This document shows positions 1 to 7,208 of a stretch of 47,053 nucleotides of DNA, piece by piece. Within the stretch, counting starts at the first letter, position 1; each line of letters begins with the position of its first letter. Origin of the DNA: Thermoplasmata archaeon UBA61 (lineage in GTDB: Archaea; Thermoplasmatota; Thermoplasmata; Lutacidiplasmatales; UBA184). Where the stretch lies: the NCBI GenBank assembly GCA_002503985.1, contig DASW01000004.1:1-47053 (forward strand), in the 5' to 3' direction. The notes beneath the pieces are model-generated. The model searched no databases and was not told the DNA's origin. It saw only the letters and a program-made list of their open reading frames with translations. The position numbers and the translations under genes were made by a program.

Positions 1-136
1 TGACCGACCGCGAGGAGCGCGACCGCGCTTCCACGTCGCCGAACGACTCGTTCGCATCCAACTTCAGCTGCCCCTTTCACCCCTGAGAGCGTCAACGAAA
101 AGAGTCCGCGGTATCTTCCCCGGCTTGGTCGCCTAA

Positions 137-1039
137 ATGCCCCCGGACACCAAGGAACTCGTCCTTGCATCTTCGCCACACTCGCTCCGACTGCGAGTTG
201 TGAAGTCAGTCCGAGGTTCCGATTCCAGCACTTACTTGATGCCCCTGCCAGGGCTCGCACCCCCGAGTTTCAAGCTCTCGATTCACCCTTCCGGAGAGCT
301 CCACCTCAAGTCACGCGACGAGGGATTGATTGCTCGAGGGAGCCTGAATCGACTACCTAGCGCTTTGACTGACGGCACGTTCGACCGACTAGCGGCGAGT
401 TTGATTGTTCGCCCAAGACGCCAGCGAGCTGTCGAGGGTGTGATTGTCCCCTATGAGTGGCTGAAGCGGCTCGCGAACTGGTCAGGATCGGTGGAACTGA
501 GGATCGACGAGTTCCTGAGGTCGGTCCAACCGCTTGCACTTGGCGATAGCCGGCACCTCGGTCCAAACATATCCCTGCTTCGGACCGCCGGATACCTCCG
601 CCCTCTCGACGTGGTTTTACTTTCCGATAGAAGACCTGAGAGCACTCTATCGTTTATCAACCTCGGCTACGGTGTCGGGAAGCAATTGCCGACCCTCGCC
701 GATCTCAGGTCGTTCCCACTGTGGAGATCACTTGCCTTAGCTATCGCACAGATTCAGGAGTTCGGCGGAATTTTCGTCATTATCCCCGAAGGCCGGCGAT
801 TGGTACGCATTGCGGATCGGCTCGGGCTAGGCGATGTGGCGAGGGGTTTTTCCGCAATCGACCAGTTCCTAGACCAGTCAGGCCAAAAAGCACAGATTCA
901 ACAGCGCGTCGAATGTCTGGAGCGAGGATTCGTCCGACCCTTGGCTGCATTGAACCCGCGACGTCCCCTGCGTGTGTCCAAACTCAGGCAAATGGTCTCT
1001 AGGCGCCGGGGGATCGAGCGAGCTGTCTCGATTGCTTAG
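137..1039 (+). CDS. hypothetical protein, 300 aa
   Basis: I do not recognise this protein. It is basic and soluble-looking, with no signal peptide and no clear membrane segment; the most hydrophobic stretch (about residues 206-217, ending in FGGIFVIIP) looks like a buried beta strand. The C-terminal 40 residues are rich in Arg. The ATG at 137 is the first start in a long open frame, and an AT-rich patch (ACGAAAAGAG, about 96-105) lies at a plausible TATA distance. Codon use is less GC-biased than in the metabolic genes to the right and resembles the defence genes. It is probably a real gene, because no competing frame of similar length exists here, but function is unknown. Confidence 0.6.
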   Translation: MPPDTKELVLASSPHSLRLRVVKSVRGSDSSTYLMPLPGLAPPSFKLSIHPSGELHLKSRDEGLIARGSLNRLPSALTDGTFDRLAASLIVRPRRQRAVEGVIVPYEWLKRLANWSGSVELRIDEFLRSVQPLALGDSRHLGPNISLLRTAGYLRPLDVVLLSDRRPESTLSFINLGYGVGKQLPTLADLRSFPLWRSLALAIAQIQEFGGIFVIIPEGRRLVRIADRLGLGDVARGFSAIDQFLDQSGQKAQIQQRVECLERGFVRPLAALNPRRPLRVSKLRQMVSRRRGIERAVSIA

Positions 1040-1149
1040 TTTGGGCTCCTTTCTGCTCCCGAGATAGACGTCCTGATCAGGCAATCCCACGGTTACGAAC
1101 TGCCGAGCGGCCAGGGTAGCCTCGTTAAGTTTCCTAGGAGCCTGAGGAG

Positions 1150-1404
1150 ATGACCGTGCCCCGGGCCGCGTGCTACGTCGCAGACGCAATCGTCCTCATC
1201 TTCGAGATCCTATTCGACCTCTGGCTATTGTCTACGCCTTTGGGGCGCGTTTTCGACCCCGGTCTTTCAGGGGCAATCGGGGTTCCGGTTCTCCTCCTAG
1301 CCTGGGGGGTTCTGATTCTCGAGGGCGTGATTGCATGGCAGGTCGGCGTCTCCTGCAAGCGGGCGGAGCGTGAACGAGGAGTGGGCTACGGCCCGGTCTC
1401 ATAA
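1150..1404 (+). CDS. small two-helix membrane protein
   Basis: An 84-residue protein with two predicted transmembrane helices (about residues 10-30 and 40-65) separated by a short loop, and a short charged C-terminal tail. A GAGGAG ribosome-binding motif directly touches the ATG at 1150. A GTG two codons later (1156) would have a better spacing of about six bases, so the true start may be residue 3. No family is recognised. The ribosome-binding motif and the clear membrane topology support it as a real gene. Confidence 0.55.
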   Translation: MTVPRAACYVADAIVLIFEILFDLWLLSTPLGRVFDPGLSGAIGVPVLLLAWGVLILEGVIAWQVGVSCKRAERERGVGYGPVS

Positions 1405-1673
1405 GATAAGGAAAGTCGAAACCGGACCGTTTGGCGGACGGACGAGTGCGTCCACAGCTTAGTTCGGACGCCGACTCGCTCGCGTCCAAATCGCGGAGCT
1501 TCGCGGGGAGCGCCCGCGACCATGAATGGGACGCGCGCGGCCGAGTCGGGGAGGCTAGGCTGACCCGCCTCCGCGAGCGGACGAATTCATTCGCGGGGTT
1601 CGTCCAGAGACGGGAGCGCGATCAGCGCGGGCGATGAGGTCAAGCCGCGGCGTGCCCTTTCGGGGGTGAGACC
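1405..1673. other. intergenic stretch without clear genes
   Basis: This gap of about 270 bases contains short open frames but none with a good start, ribosome-binding motif or hydrophobic pattern. I looked for tRNA, SRP RNA and RNase P RNA signatures and saw none. The last bases (GGGGGTGAG, 1663-1671) form the ribosome-binding region of the next gene. Confidence 0.4.
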
Positions 1674-2087
1674 ATGTCGCCACTGCCCAAGAAATGGGCC
1701 GGCATCGTCATTGTCGCCGCGATAGTCGGGGTGACGGCTTCCCTACTGATCCTGGCGTATCCGTTCTCCCAAGCGTCGGCCGGTAACATCTCCATCGATG
1801 GGAAGAACTACTCGTTCGAATCCGAATCCCTCTTCGGCAACGCGTCGTGGCTGAACTACTCGTACCGTGGGGTCACTTTTGGATTCCACCTCTGGCGTTC
1901 GATCGGCTCGGGCGCAGGTGAGGTCTGCGGCAATGCCACCGAGTCCACCGGGACGTCCTACCCCTACTCGTTCTCCGATGGACCCCCCTCGCCCAACCCC
2001 CCTTGGCAAACCTGGGTCGCGCCCGACGGCCACGAGGCAGTCCAGTACAGGCAGGGCGGGCTCGTCCACCTTCTAGTGGCAGCTTGA
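1674..2087 (+). CDS. membrane-anchored extracellular protein, 137 aa
   Basis: The protein begins with two Lys residues and one hydrophobic segment (about residues 8-32), the pattern of a signal anchor. The rest is rich in Ser, Tyr, Gly and Asn and has several N-x-S/T sequons, as expected for a glycosylated archaeal surface protein. A GGTGAG ribosome-binding motif precedes the ATG by a few bases. No domain is recognised. The similar architecture of the protein at 18885-19367 suggests a common type of small surface protein in this genome. Confidence 0.6.
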   Translation: MSPLPKKWAGIVIVAAIVGVTASLLILAYPFSQASAGNISIDGKNYSFESESLFGNASWLNYSYRGVTFGFHLWRSIGSGAGEVCGNATESTGTSYPYSFSDGPPSPNPPWQTWVAPDGHEAVQYRQGGLVHLLVAA

Positions 2088-2137
2088 TCCGTTCGCCCTG
2101 AGCGCAGGAGCCCGTCACGAGCTGAAACGTGAAACGT

Positions 2138-2158
2138 GGTGCCGCCGGCTACGGCGCC
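2138..2158 (+). terminator. possible hairpin downstream of the surface-protein gene
   Basis: GGTGCCG (2138-2144) can pair with CGGCGCC (2152-2158) around a seven-base loop. It lies about 50 bases after the preceding stop and directly before a TATA-like box, so it may separate the two transcription units. No T-run follows, so the role is uncertain. Confidence 0.3.
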
Positions 2159-2165
2159 TTAAATG
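2158..2165 (+). promoter_or_regulatory. TATA-like box CTTAAATG for the 30-aa membrane peptide
   Basis: CTTAAATG is an AT-rich island in GC-rich DNA, centred about 34 bases before the ATG at 2196. This fits an archaeal promoter with a leader of only a few bases. Confidence 0.45.
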
Positions 2166-2195
2166 GGCCGCGATGCGGCTGCGCTTTGGAGTTCC

Positions 2196-2288
2196 ATGAC
2201 GCTGGGTCAACGACTGCTCGCCGCGCTGATCGCGCTCGCGATGCTCTGCGCCCTTTCCGCGATTCTTTGGGTCGTCGCGCCGCATTGA
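2196..2288 (+). CDS. 30-aa single-pass membrane peptide
   Basis: This small open frame encodes 30 residues, almost all hydrophobic (Leu, Ala, Ile, Val), ending in VVAPH. It would form one transmembrane helix with a short charged start. It is preceded by a well-placed TATA-like box and probably has an almost leaderless transcript. It overlaps no other convincing gene and its stop lies 24 bases before the end of the opposing HNH gene. Its function is unknown; single-helix peptides next to defence genes may be toxins or assembly factors, but nothing in the sequence decides this. Confidence 0.4.
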   Translation: MTLGQRLLAALIALAMLCALSAILWVVAPH

Positions 2289-2312
2289 CCGCGCGTGGTG
2301 CGCCCGCAATCG

Positions 2313-3032
2313 CTACAGATCGCGGATGTGCTCGGAGTCACCTGTCCTGGGCAAGTCCACTGCGATTCGTTGGCGCCAGCCTTCGTCGTCAAGGGCAAGC
2401 CTGAGAAGCAACATTCGGTCCGAAAAGTAGAGCGACATGTCCAGGGTTTCGCGCCGTGCCCTCCTCTCGGCGGCCAGTTGATCCCGTAGCTTTTCTGCCG
2501 CCCTCTTCGTTGCCTGTTCCCAGGCCCTTACTGTCGGGCGGGTTCCACTCGCTGACCTGAAATTGTGAAGGGCCTCTCGTCGCAGTTGTTCGTAGGCCCG
2601 TTGCCATCTCCGAAGTTCTCGTTCCCTGCGAAGGAGCGGATCCGAATCGACAATGCGCTCGGACGCTTTCCATTCGGCCGTGCCCGTGAATCCAGGCTTT
2701 GTGACGTAATTGGCCGTGTTGCCCTTCCTGACCACGCGAACGATAATTTCAGTAGGACGACGGCCGAGACCAAAGCCCCCCTTCGAAGAGTTGCAGGCCC
2801 GGCAAAGGACTTGGTATCCCGGGGGAAAGCCTTCCCTCCTGAGTCGGCGGTAAAGCTTCGCTCCAATGTCTCTATCGTTCGCGCGGCCCTGTTCTGCACG
2901 ACTCTTGATGTGATCAATTCCTAGATCGTCGGTGCTACCGCATCGAGCACACCGGGGATTACCATCGGAATAGTGGGCGATCACCTGAGCCTTGATCATG
3001 ACATTCAGCTGGCGCTGGGTTGGTCTCCACAT
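2313..3032 (-). CDS. HNH endonuclease
   Basis: This 239-residue protein has a zinc-braced HNH nuclease core near its N-terminus: CARC (Cys28, Cys31), the DH pair at Asp40-His41, and CRACN (Cys77, Cys80, Asn81). Such HNH proteins cut DNA and occur in restriction systems, mobile introns and phages. The C-terminal 130 residues are strongly charged and probably helical, with no recognised domain, and may bind DNA. The ATG at 3032 is the first start and a TATA-like box about 31 bases upstream supports it. It stands alone on the minus strand at the left border of the defence island. It could be a restriction nuclease or a homing-type enzyme; no cognate methylase adjoins it. Confidence 0.8.
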   Translation of the reverse strand: MWRPTQRQLNVMIKAQVIAHYSDGNPRCARCGSTDDLGIDHIKSRAEQGRANDRDIGAKLYRRLRREGFPPGYQVLCRACNSSKGGFGLGRRPTEIIVRVVRKGNTANYVTKPGFTGTAEWKASERIVDSDPLLRRERELRRWQRAYEQLRREALHNFRSASGTRPTVRAWEQATKRAAEKLRDQLAAERRARRETLDMSLYFSDRMLLLRLALDDEGWRQRIAVDLPRTGDSEHIRDL

Positions 3033-3059
3033 CCTCGGTTCCCGCAGGATTAACGGATG

Positions 3060-3066
3060 ATTATAT
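3060..3066 (-). promoter_or_regulatory. TATA-like box of the HNH gene
   Basis: On the minus strand the sequence reads CCATATAATC. It is centred about 31 bases before the ATG at 3032 and is the only AT-rich element in an otherwise very GC-rich spacer. Confidence 0.5.
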
Positions 3067-3189
3067 GGGCGGCGGCCGCGCAGGCATCATGAAGGCCGCG
3101 CGCGGCCGATAACGGTCCCCCAATCAGCGGGCGGGCTCACTTCGACCATCGCCACGGAAGATTCGAGGAAGGAAGAGACGATAGGTGAC

Positions 3190-4095
3190 CTACCCGTGGT
3201 GGGATCCGCCGGTCCGCCCTCGCTTAATCGCAGCAGAGACGCGGTCGCGCAGTTCCCGTAGGCCGGCCCGAGACAGCCTCAGGCTATTCTCCTGGGCATA
3301 CTCGCGCACGCGTTCCAGGTTGAGTGATCGAAGCGGGATTTCCCGGCGCGAGACCCACTCCTGGCATCCCGACACCGCCCGCTCGACGACCTCACGATCA
3401 GCCGCCCGCAGTTTACGCGCAATCTCGGCAATCAGGGGATTGAGCGTCCCACTCAAGTCCATGTCACTATGCAGCTCGAAGTAGGTCGCGCCTGACTTCA
3501 AGCCCGGTAGTTTCAGAAGGTCGGCAAGGTAGGCCAGCAGGTCTCGGCGCACATCCCACTCGGAATCGGGATCCGGGGGAGGCTCGTCTCTTGTTCGGAC
3601 CTTCTCGAGGTAGCCGTCCATAACCTCTTGCCGCTTCGACCCGAGCGCCGCGTCGACCTGACTCAGGTCGTGTCTCACGGACTCGGAGGAGGTCCCTCCT
3701 GGAAACAGATTGTGGCCTCCGCGTTCATCAGACGGTACCTCTTCGCCCTCCGGAACCTGCTCCTCGTCCTCCGCTTCTTCCGGTACCCACTCGGCGACCT
3801 CTAGGAACGAATGATACGTTCCATCGAGCAGAAAGGAGGCATGAACGCTTGAGGTCTCTCCGACGTGAGGGGCGTACGCCGGGTCTTCCTCTCCCTCGGG
3901 GACGACATGCTCGTTGAGGTAGATTATCGGGGCCCCCACCTTCTTGGCGAACATGATGAACTCCGTGACCTCGGTCCCTTCCCAGTAGATCTCTTCATCT
4001 GTTGGCAGTAGTCCCTTGAAAGGGTAGATTGGAAGAACAGATTCAGCCCGGACTTGATCAGCGATCTTCCCGAGCGGTCCTCGATCCGACGGCAT
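3190..4095 (-). CDS. hypothetical acidic protein, 301 aa
   Basis: I recognise no family. The N-terminal half contains hydrophobic strands such as PIIYLNEHVV (about residues 55-64). A very acidic, probably disordered linker (about residues 104-125, rich in Glu and Asp) follows. The C-terminal third is helical and basic, ending in GSHHG. There is no signal peptide or membrane segment. The ATG at 4095 has a TATA-like element (TAATATC, about 4128-4134) 36 bases upstream. It faces away from a small zinc-ribbon gene and lies between two nuclease-type neighbours, so a role in the defence island is possible but unproven. Confidence 0.6.
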   Translation of the reverse strand: MPSDRGPLGKIADQVRAESVLPIYPFKGLLPTDEEIYWEGTEVTEFIMFAKKVGAPIIYLNEHVVPEGEEDPAYAPHVGETSSVHASFLLDGTYHSFLEVAEWVPEEAEDEEQVPEGEEVPSDERGGHNLFPGGTSSESVRHDLSQVDAALGSKRQEVMDGYLEKVRTRDEPPPDPDSEWDVRRDLLAYLADLLKLPGLKSGATYFELHSDMDLSGTLNPLIAEIARKLRAADREVVERAVSGCQEWVSRREIPLRSLNLERVREYAQENSLRLSRAGLRELRDRVSAAIKRGRTGGSHHG

Positions 4096-4199
4096 CGCCT
4101 GAAGAGTGGCTTGAAGTCGCTCGTGAAGATATTAGCTTAGGGGAACCGTTTCGGGCTCTCACTTCGCGCTCCATCTCCCTGCCTGTCCATGGTGCGTTC

Positions 4200-4379
4200 A
4201 TGGAACCCAATTCAATCTGTCCGAATTGCGGCGCGTTGATCGACCTGATTCGGCGAAACACGGTAACTCCCGTGATCTATCGGAACGTGGCGTGTCGCGG
4301 CTGCGGGGTCATCTGCATCCTGGAGGGGCCAGAGCGGAATGTGAATCCCCGCCACGCGACCGAGGAGAAAGCCGCATAA
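4200..4379 (+). CDS. small zinc-ribbon protein
   Basis: From the ATG at 4200 this is a 59-residue protein with two cysteine knuckles, CPNCG near the start and CRGCG about 25 residues later, the layout of a four-cysteine zinc ribbon. It may bind nucleic acid or another protein. The frame is open further upstream to 4029, but that extension would run antisense through the start of the neighbouring gene and reads as ordinary shadow sequence, so I prefer the short form. An intermediate GTG start is possible. Specific function is unknown. Confidence 0.5.
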   Translation: MEPNSICPNCGALIDLIRRNTVTPVIYRNVACRGCGVICILEGPERNVNPRHATEEKAA

Positions 4380-4454
4380 TCCGTTTCTCGCGGCCCCGTC
4401 ATAACCCGTGAAATCGCACGGGAGCGTTCGCGCTAAGCCTGTGCGGCACATCCC

Positions 4455-4856
4455 GTGTGGGGAACAGGGTCCTTGATAGACAAGGAATCGAGGGAGGCAA
4501 CTCGGATCGCGTTGGCGCTCCAAGAGGACGCAGCCCGAGAAGCCATTCTCGAATCCCAACGCCGATGGGGCGAGATGTGGGACGAATCAAATGCGTGGGG
4601 CAAGTTGTTCCTGGGTCTCCTCGCGGTTGGAGCCCTTCTCCCCCTGATTTTCCAAGTCGCATTTTTCTTCGTGCTCTGGCTTGTGATTTATCCTTCGGTT
4701 TCGAGTTCGTGGCTTCATTGGGCCGTCATTTCTTCAATCCTAGGGTTGCTTCTCGCCATCGCCCTTCAAGTGCGCCAAATAGCGACGAAGGGAGCCGCGA
4801 TGCTCTATCTCATGTGGGGTCCGTCGAAGCATGCTCGAAGAAAAGGGCGGCGCTGA
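4455..4856 (+). CDS. two-helix membrane protein, 133 aa
   Basis: A GTG at 4455 opens a frame for a protein with a charged, helical N-terminus (about residues 1-46, rich in Glu, Arg and Ala), two adjacent transmembrane helices (about 50-75 and 83-105), and a basic tail ending in KGRR. A second frame is open across the same DNA, but the hydrophobic pattern makes this the coding one. Only 23 bases separate it from the next plus-strand gene at 4880, so the two are probably co-transcribed. Function unknown; the layout resembles small membrane effectors near defence genes, which is only an analogy. Confidence 0.55.
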   Translation: MWGTGSLIDKESREATRIALALQEDAAREAILESQRRWGEMWDESNAWGKLFLGLLAVGALLPLIFQVAFFFVLWLVIYPSVSSSWLHWAVISSILGLLLAIALQVRQIATKGAAMLYLMWGPSKHARRKGRR

Positions 4857-4879
4857 GCAGTAGGAGACGGTCGACCGGT

Positions 4880-5416
4880 ATGGTCAAGAAAAGACGATTC
4901 CACATCGACTCGGGAAGGTCGTGGACGAACGACCCCGGCGACAGGATATCCGCTTACGCGGAAGAGGACACCGCCCATGCCGTCGGAAATTATACGACGA
5001 TGCAGGGGCGCTCCAGCCTTTCTCTCTCAGAGATTATTCCGTCGATTCGCCTCGAACCATTCCAACCCCGCCGGGTCGACGACACTCGGGATTGGGTAAC
5101 GGGCTACGAACTGTCCGACCTAAACGGGGCTGCGATGCTCCTGCGGGACCTCCACAACGAAGGGTTCGAAGGATTCCTGGAAGTCGTCGCTGATGGGAAC
5201 ATCGCTCCCTTCCTCGCGGACGACGCACGGTCCGTAACAGCGAGGTGGAACGAAAGGAACTTGGCGATTCCTGTGCGAACAACGATACGCGAATTTGAGC
5301 GAAGTTTCGATAGGGTCGATTATCTCTACAAGGGCGACATGCCGAATCTCGCGGACACCGTGATTCAATGGGCAAAGAAGCTCAAGAGAACGGACCGCAG
5401 CGTTGCTCCCAAGTGA
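4880..5416 (+). CDS. hypothetical protein, 178 aa
   Basis: The ATG at 4880 (start MVKKRR) opens a soluble, mixed alpha/beta protein of 178 residues. The frame stays open far upstream, but that part overlaps the membrane-protein gene and has no hydrophobic or conserved pattern, so the internal ATG is preferred. Trp residues are spread along the chain and the C-terminus is basic (WAKKLKRTDR). I recognise no domain. It lies 23 bases after the membrane protein, suggesting a two-gene unit. Confidence 0.5.
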   Translation: MVKKRRFHIDSGRSWTNDPGDRISAYAEEDTAHAVGNYTTMQGRSSLSLSEIIPSIRLEPFQPRRVDDTRDWVTGYELSDLNGAAMLLRDLHNEGFEGFLEVVADGNIAPFLADDARSVTARWNERNLAIPVRTTIREFERSFDRVDYLYKGDMPNLADTVIQWAKKLKRTDRSVAPK

Positions 5417-5523
5417 GGGGACGTTCCAAGGCCGTGCCTATACGGGTTCGGCGGGAAGCGCAGACCTGTAGACCCCGCGGCTGGTCTCGCTTCTGAGCGA
5501 ACTGTGTAGGCGCCAAGGCAGAG

Positions 5524-5548
5524 TGGGCCTAGCCAGTTTCGAACCGGC
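5524..5548 (-). other. tRNA 3'-end-like fragment (possible attachment-site remnant)
   Basis: Read on the minus strand, GCCGGTTCGAAACTGGC forms a five-pair stem (one G-T) around the canonical T-loop TTCGAAA. It is followed by seven bases TAGGCCC, in the place of an acceptor 3' strand, then A at the discriminator position. No matching GGGCCTA acceptor 5' strand, D-arm or anticodon arm lies upstream, where the hicB-like gene is instead. Such 3' fragments are left when elements integrate into tRNA genes. It could also be chance. Confidence 0.35.
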
Positions 5549-5803
5549 CTAACCTGCCCTCGGACCCAAGTAGAACCGCACCGAGCGTACCGTCGGGAAG
5601 TCGTCCCAGTCGATTCGCGTCGACTCGCGATCCTGGAGTCGCTGGAGATATTCGCCCAGCGCGTTCACGAGGTCCCTCTCTGCCTGACCGGGAGAAGTCG
5701 CATGGACCAAGACATCAGGGAATCCCTCCACAATCCCGAGAAAGGAAGGAGGGTCCGTGTCGCGTTCCCGCACATCCAGGATGCGCAGAGGAATCTCGAA
5801 CAT
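5549..5803 (-). CDS. HicB-like antitoxin family protein
   Basis: This 84-residue protein has the HicB pattern of a partial RNase H-like fold: a strand with SFLGIVEGFPDVLVHA, then a helix with regularly placed acidic and hydrophobic residues (EYLQRL). In type II toxin-antitoxin pairs HicB neutralises the HicA mRNase. No HicA-like reading frame with its double-stranded RNA-binding pattern is visible nearby, so this copy appears solitary. HicB-fold proteins without a toxin are common and may act as regulators. The start at 5803 lies 18 bases after the stop of the upstream minus-strand gene, implying co-transcription. Confidence 0.6.
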   Translation of the reverse strand: MFEIPLRILDVRERDTDPPSFLGIVEGFPDVLVHATSPGQAERDLVNALGEYLQRLQDRESTRIDWDDFPTVRSVRFYLGPRAG

Positions 5804-5821
5804 GCGACCCCCGGGCCCGCT

Positions 5822-6454
5822 TCAAGCTGGACGTGACCGCGCGACGACACCGGCGAACGACTCTCCCGCGTCGAGCTCCCGTAGTTTCGTGTGGAGCGCC
5901 CGGAGCGCGAGCACCTTCTGCTCGAGGTCCTCGAGGATCGTCTGATTGACGCGTTCCCGCAGCTCTTTGGCGGTCTCGCCGTCGCGCGTGTAGTCCGCGA
6001 ACCCGCTGCGCGCCGACTCGAACTGACCCGCGTTGAAGACGAGCTGACCGGAGGCCCAGGGACGGCCCGCCTCGACGCTCGGGGAGGCGTCCGCCTCGGA
6101 GTGGGCGGGATCGGTTGTGAAGTCCAGCTCGACCGGGGGCTTCGACTCAGTCGGCTTGGCCAGGAGCGCGCTCGCCGGGACGAACCCGGGAACTGACGCG
6201 AGGTCGACGCGGTCGCGGGGTCGACCGCGGTAGGTCCCGAAGTCGGGCGAGTGCTCGCGTAGGTAGGCGGGGTACGGTCGCGGTGCGCCGAAGTCCACCA
6301 CGAGGCGAATCTCCGGGTCGCGGGGGATCTCGCGGCCGCATCCGCATTGACATTTTCGGGGAAACCTGTTGCCTGTTACGGTGCGGAGGCGGGACGGGGC
6401 GTGTTCGGTCGGCGTGGGGCGTTCGGCGGTTGGGTACTGGATGCTGGGCTGCAT
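5822..6454 (-). CDS. hypothetical protein with CxCGCG motif, 210 aa
   Basis: Not recognised as a family. After a Pro-rich start comes CQCGCG (about residues 35-40), a tight cysteine cluster able to bind a metal, followed by a region with LVVDFG. The C-terminal 70 residues form a heptad-like helix (about 140-200) suited to a coiled coil. The start at 6454 lies inside one arm of a perfect inverted repeat shared with the divergent nuclease gene, so the real start may be further inside. It is probably in one unit with the hicB-like gene. Confidence 0.5.
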   Translation of the reverse strand: MQPSIQYPTAERPTPTEHAPSRLRTVTGNRFPRKCQCGCGREIPRDPEIRLVVDFGAPRPYPAYLREHSPDFGTYRGRPRDRVDLASVPGFVPASALLAKPTESKPPVELDFTTDPAHSEADASPSVEAGRPWASGQLVFNAGQFESARSGFADYTRDGETAKELRERVNQTILEDLEQKVLALRALHTKLRELDAGESFAGVVARSRPA

Positions 6455-6490
6455 CGCTCGTTCCTCGCGAAGAGGGGAACGAGCGATGCA
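6450..6490. repeat. perfect 15-bp inverted repeat covering two divergent start codons
   Basis: TGCATCGCTCGTTCC (6450-6464) is the exact reverse complement of GGAACGAGCGATGCA (6476-6490), with 11 bases between. The left arm contains the minus-strand ATG at 6454 and the right arm the plus-strand ATG at 6486, so the two divergent genes are placed symmetrically about the centre. It could be a shared operator, a hairpin in both leaders, or a recombination site. Confidence 0.75.
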
Positions 6491-7151
6491 TGACGTGAGT
6501 CACATCCTCGATGCGTCGTGCATCTGGATGGAGACCGCGAAGATGGAAGTCGGTGGGTCTTTGCGCCCCAAGCGGTTTCGGGTTTTGATGTCGACAAACA
6601 GATTTCCGATCGAGAAGAGGAGGAGACAGGAGCGTGAGCTAGTCGAATCATTCATTTCGTGGTTCTGCGGCCCCGACGACTCGTACAAGACAAACGTGAC
6701 CGTGGGCACCTCGCTTGTGATAAACGCCCTCAAACGAGCGGACTCCGGATACTCCAGTTCAACCCCAATTAGCCCGTTCGAATCATTTCGCACGGGCTTC
6801 CCTCGGAAATCGTCTTGGTGGCGAGGGAAGATTGATCTATTGGTGGAAAAGGAAGGCGTGACTTGGCTCTTTGAAGCAAAACGGTATTCCTCGGTAGGGG
6901 AGATTGCCAAGGCTCTCGGCCAGGTGAATCTCTACGCGGACCTTCTCAAACGGGATCGACCCGAGGCTCCGACCCCTCGAAAGGCGGTCGTATTCGGCGA
7001 CATCCCTCAGGGCCTTACGGAGGGAGAAGGCGTCTCGCATGGGGAGGCAATCCTGCAGGAGATCGGGGCCACGCTTCGGGCGTATAACGTGACCACTTTC
7101 GCTCGCGACAGGGATGGCGCATTCCACGAGTACGGTAATACCCGGGTGTGA
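6486..7151 (+). CDS. PD-(D/E)XK-type nuclease-like protein
   Basis: The protein has the core of a PD-(D/E)XK nuclease: GKIDLL with Asp117, then FEAK with Glu130 and Lys132, then a helix with Gln146 and Tyr150 (ALGQVNLYADL). This arrangement is typical of restriction-type and Mrr-like nucleases that use a metal to cut DNA. The N-terminal 110 residues carry no recognised domain. The ATG at 6486 is given here, but starts at Met15 or Met35 are possible because the first ATG lies inside an inverted repeat. It diverges from the CxCGCG gene and precedes the zinc-ribbon/GHKL pair by 57 bases, placing it with the defence genes. Confidence 0.65.
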   Translation: MHDVSHILDASCIWMETAKMEVGGSLRPKRFRVLMSTNRFPIEKRRRQERELVESFISWFCGPDDSYKTNVTVGTSLVINALKRADSGYSSSTPISPFESFRTGFPRKSSWWRGKIDLLVEKEGVTWLFEAKRYSSVGEIAKALGQVNLYADLLKRDRPEAPTPRKAVVFGDIPQGLTEGEGVSHGEAILQEIGATLRAYNVTTFARDRDGAFHEYGNTRV

Positions 7152-7208
7152 GTAACGGGACGTGGGACGATGCCTCACGGGTTCAATGAGGTGTGGTGAG
7201 GGACCCAC

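Noticed and set aside
1431..1637. A 68-codon frame between the small membrane protein and the surface protein
   Set aside because: Arg/Ser-rich without pattern, no start signal; typical random frame.
4457..4879. Upstream extension of the 178-aa protein gene overlapping the two-helix membrane protein
   Set aside because: The extension is Arg/Ser/Pro-rich and without pattern, whereas the other frame gives two clean membrane helices; the internal ATG at 4880 is preferred.
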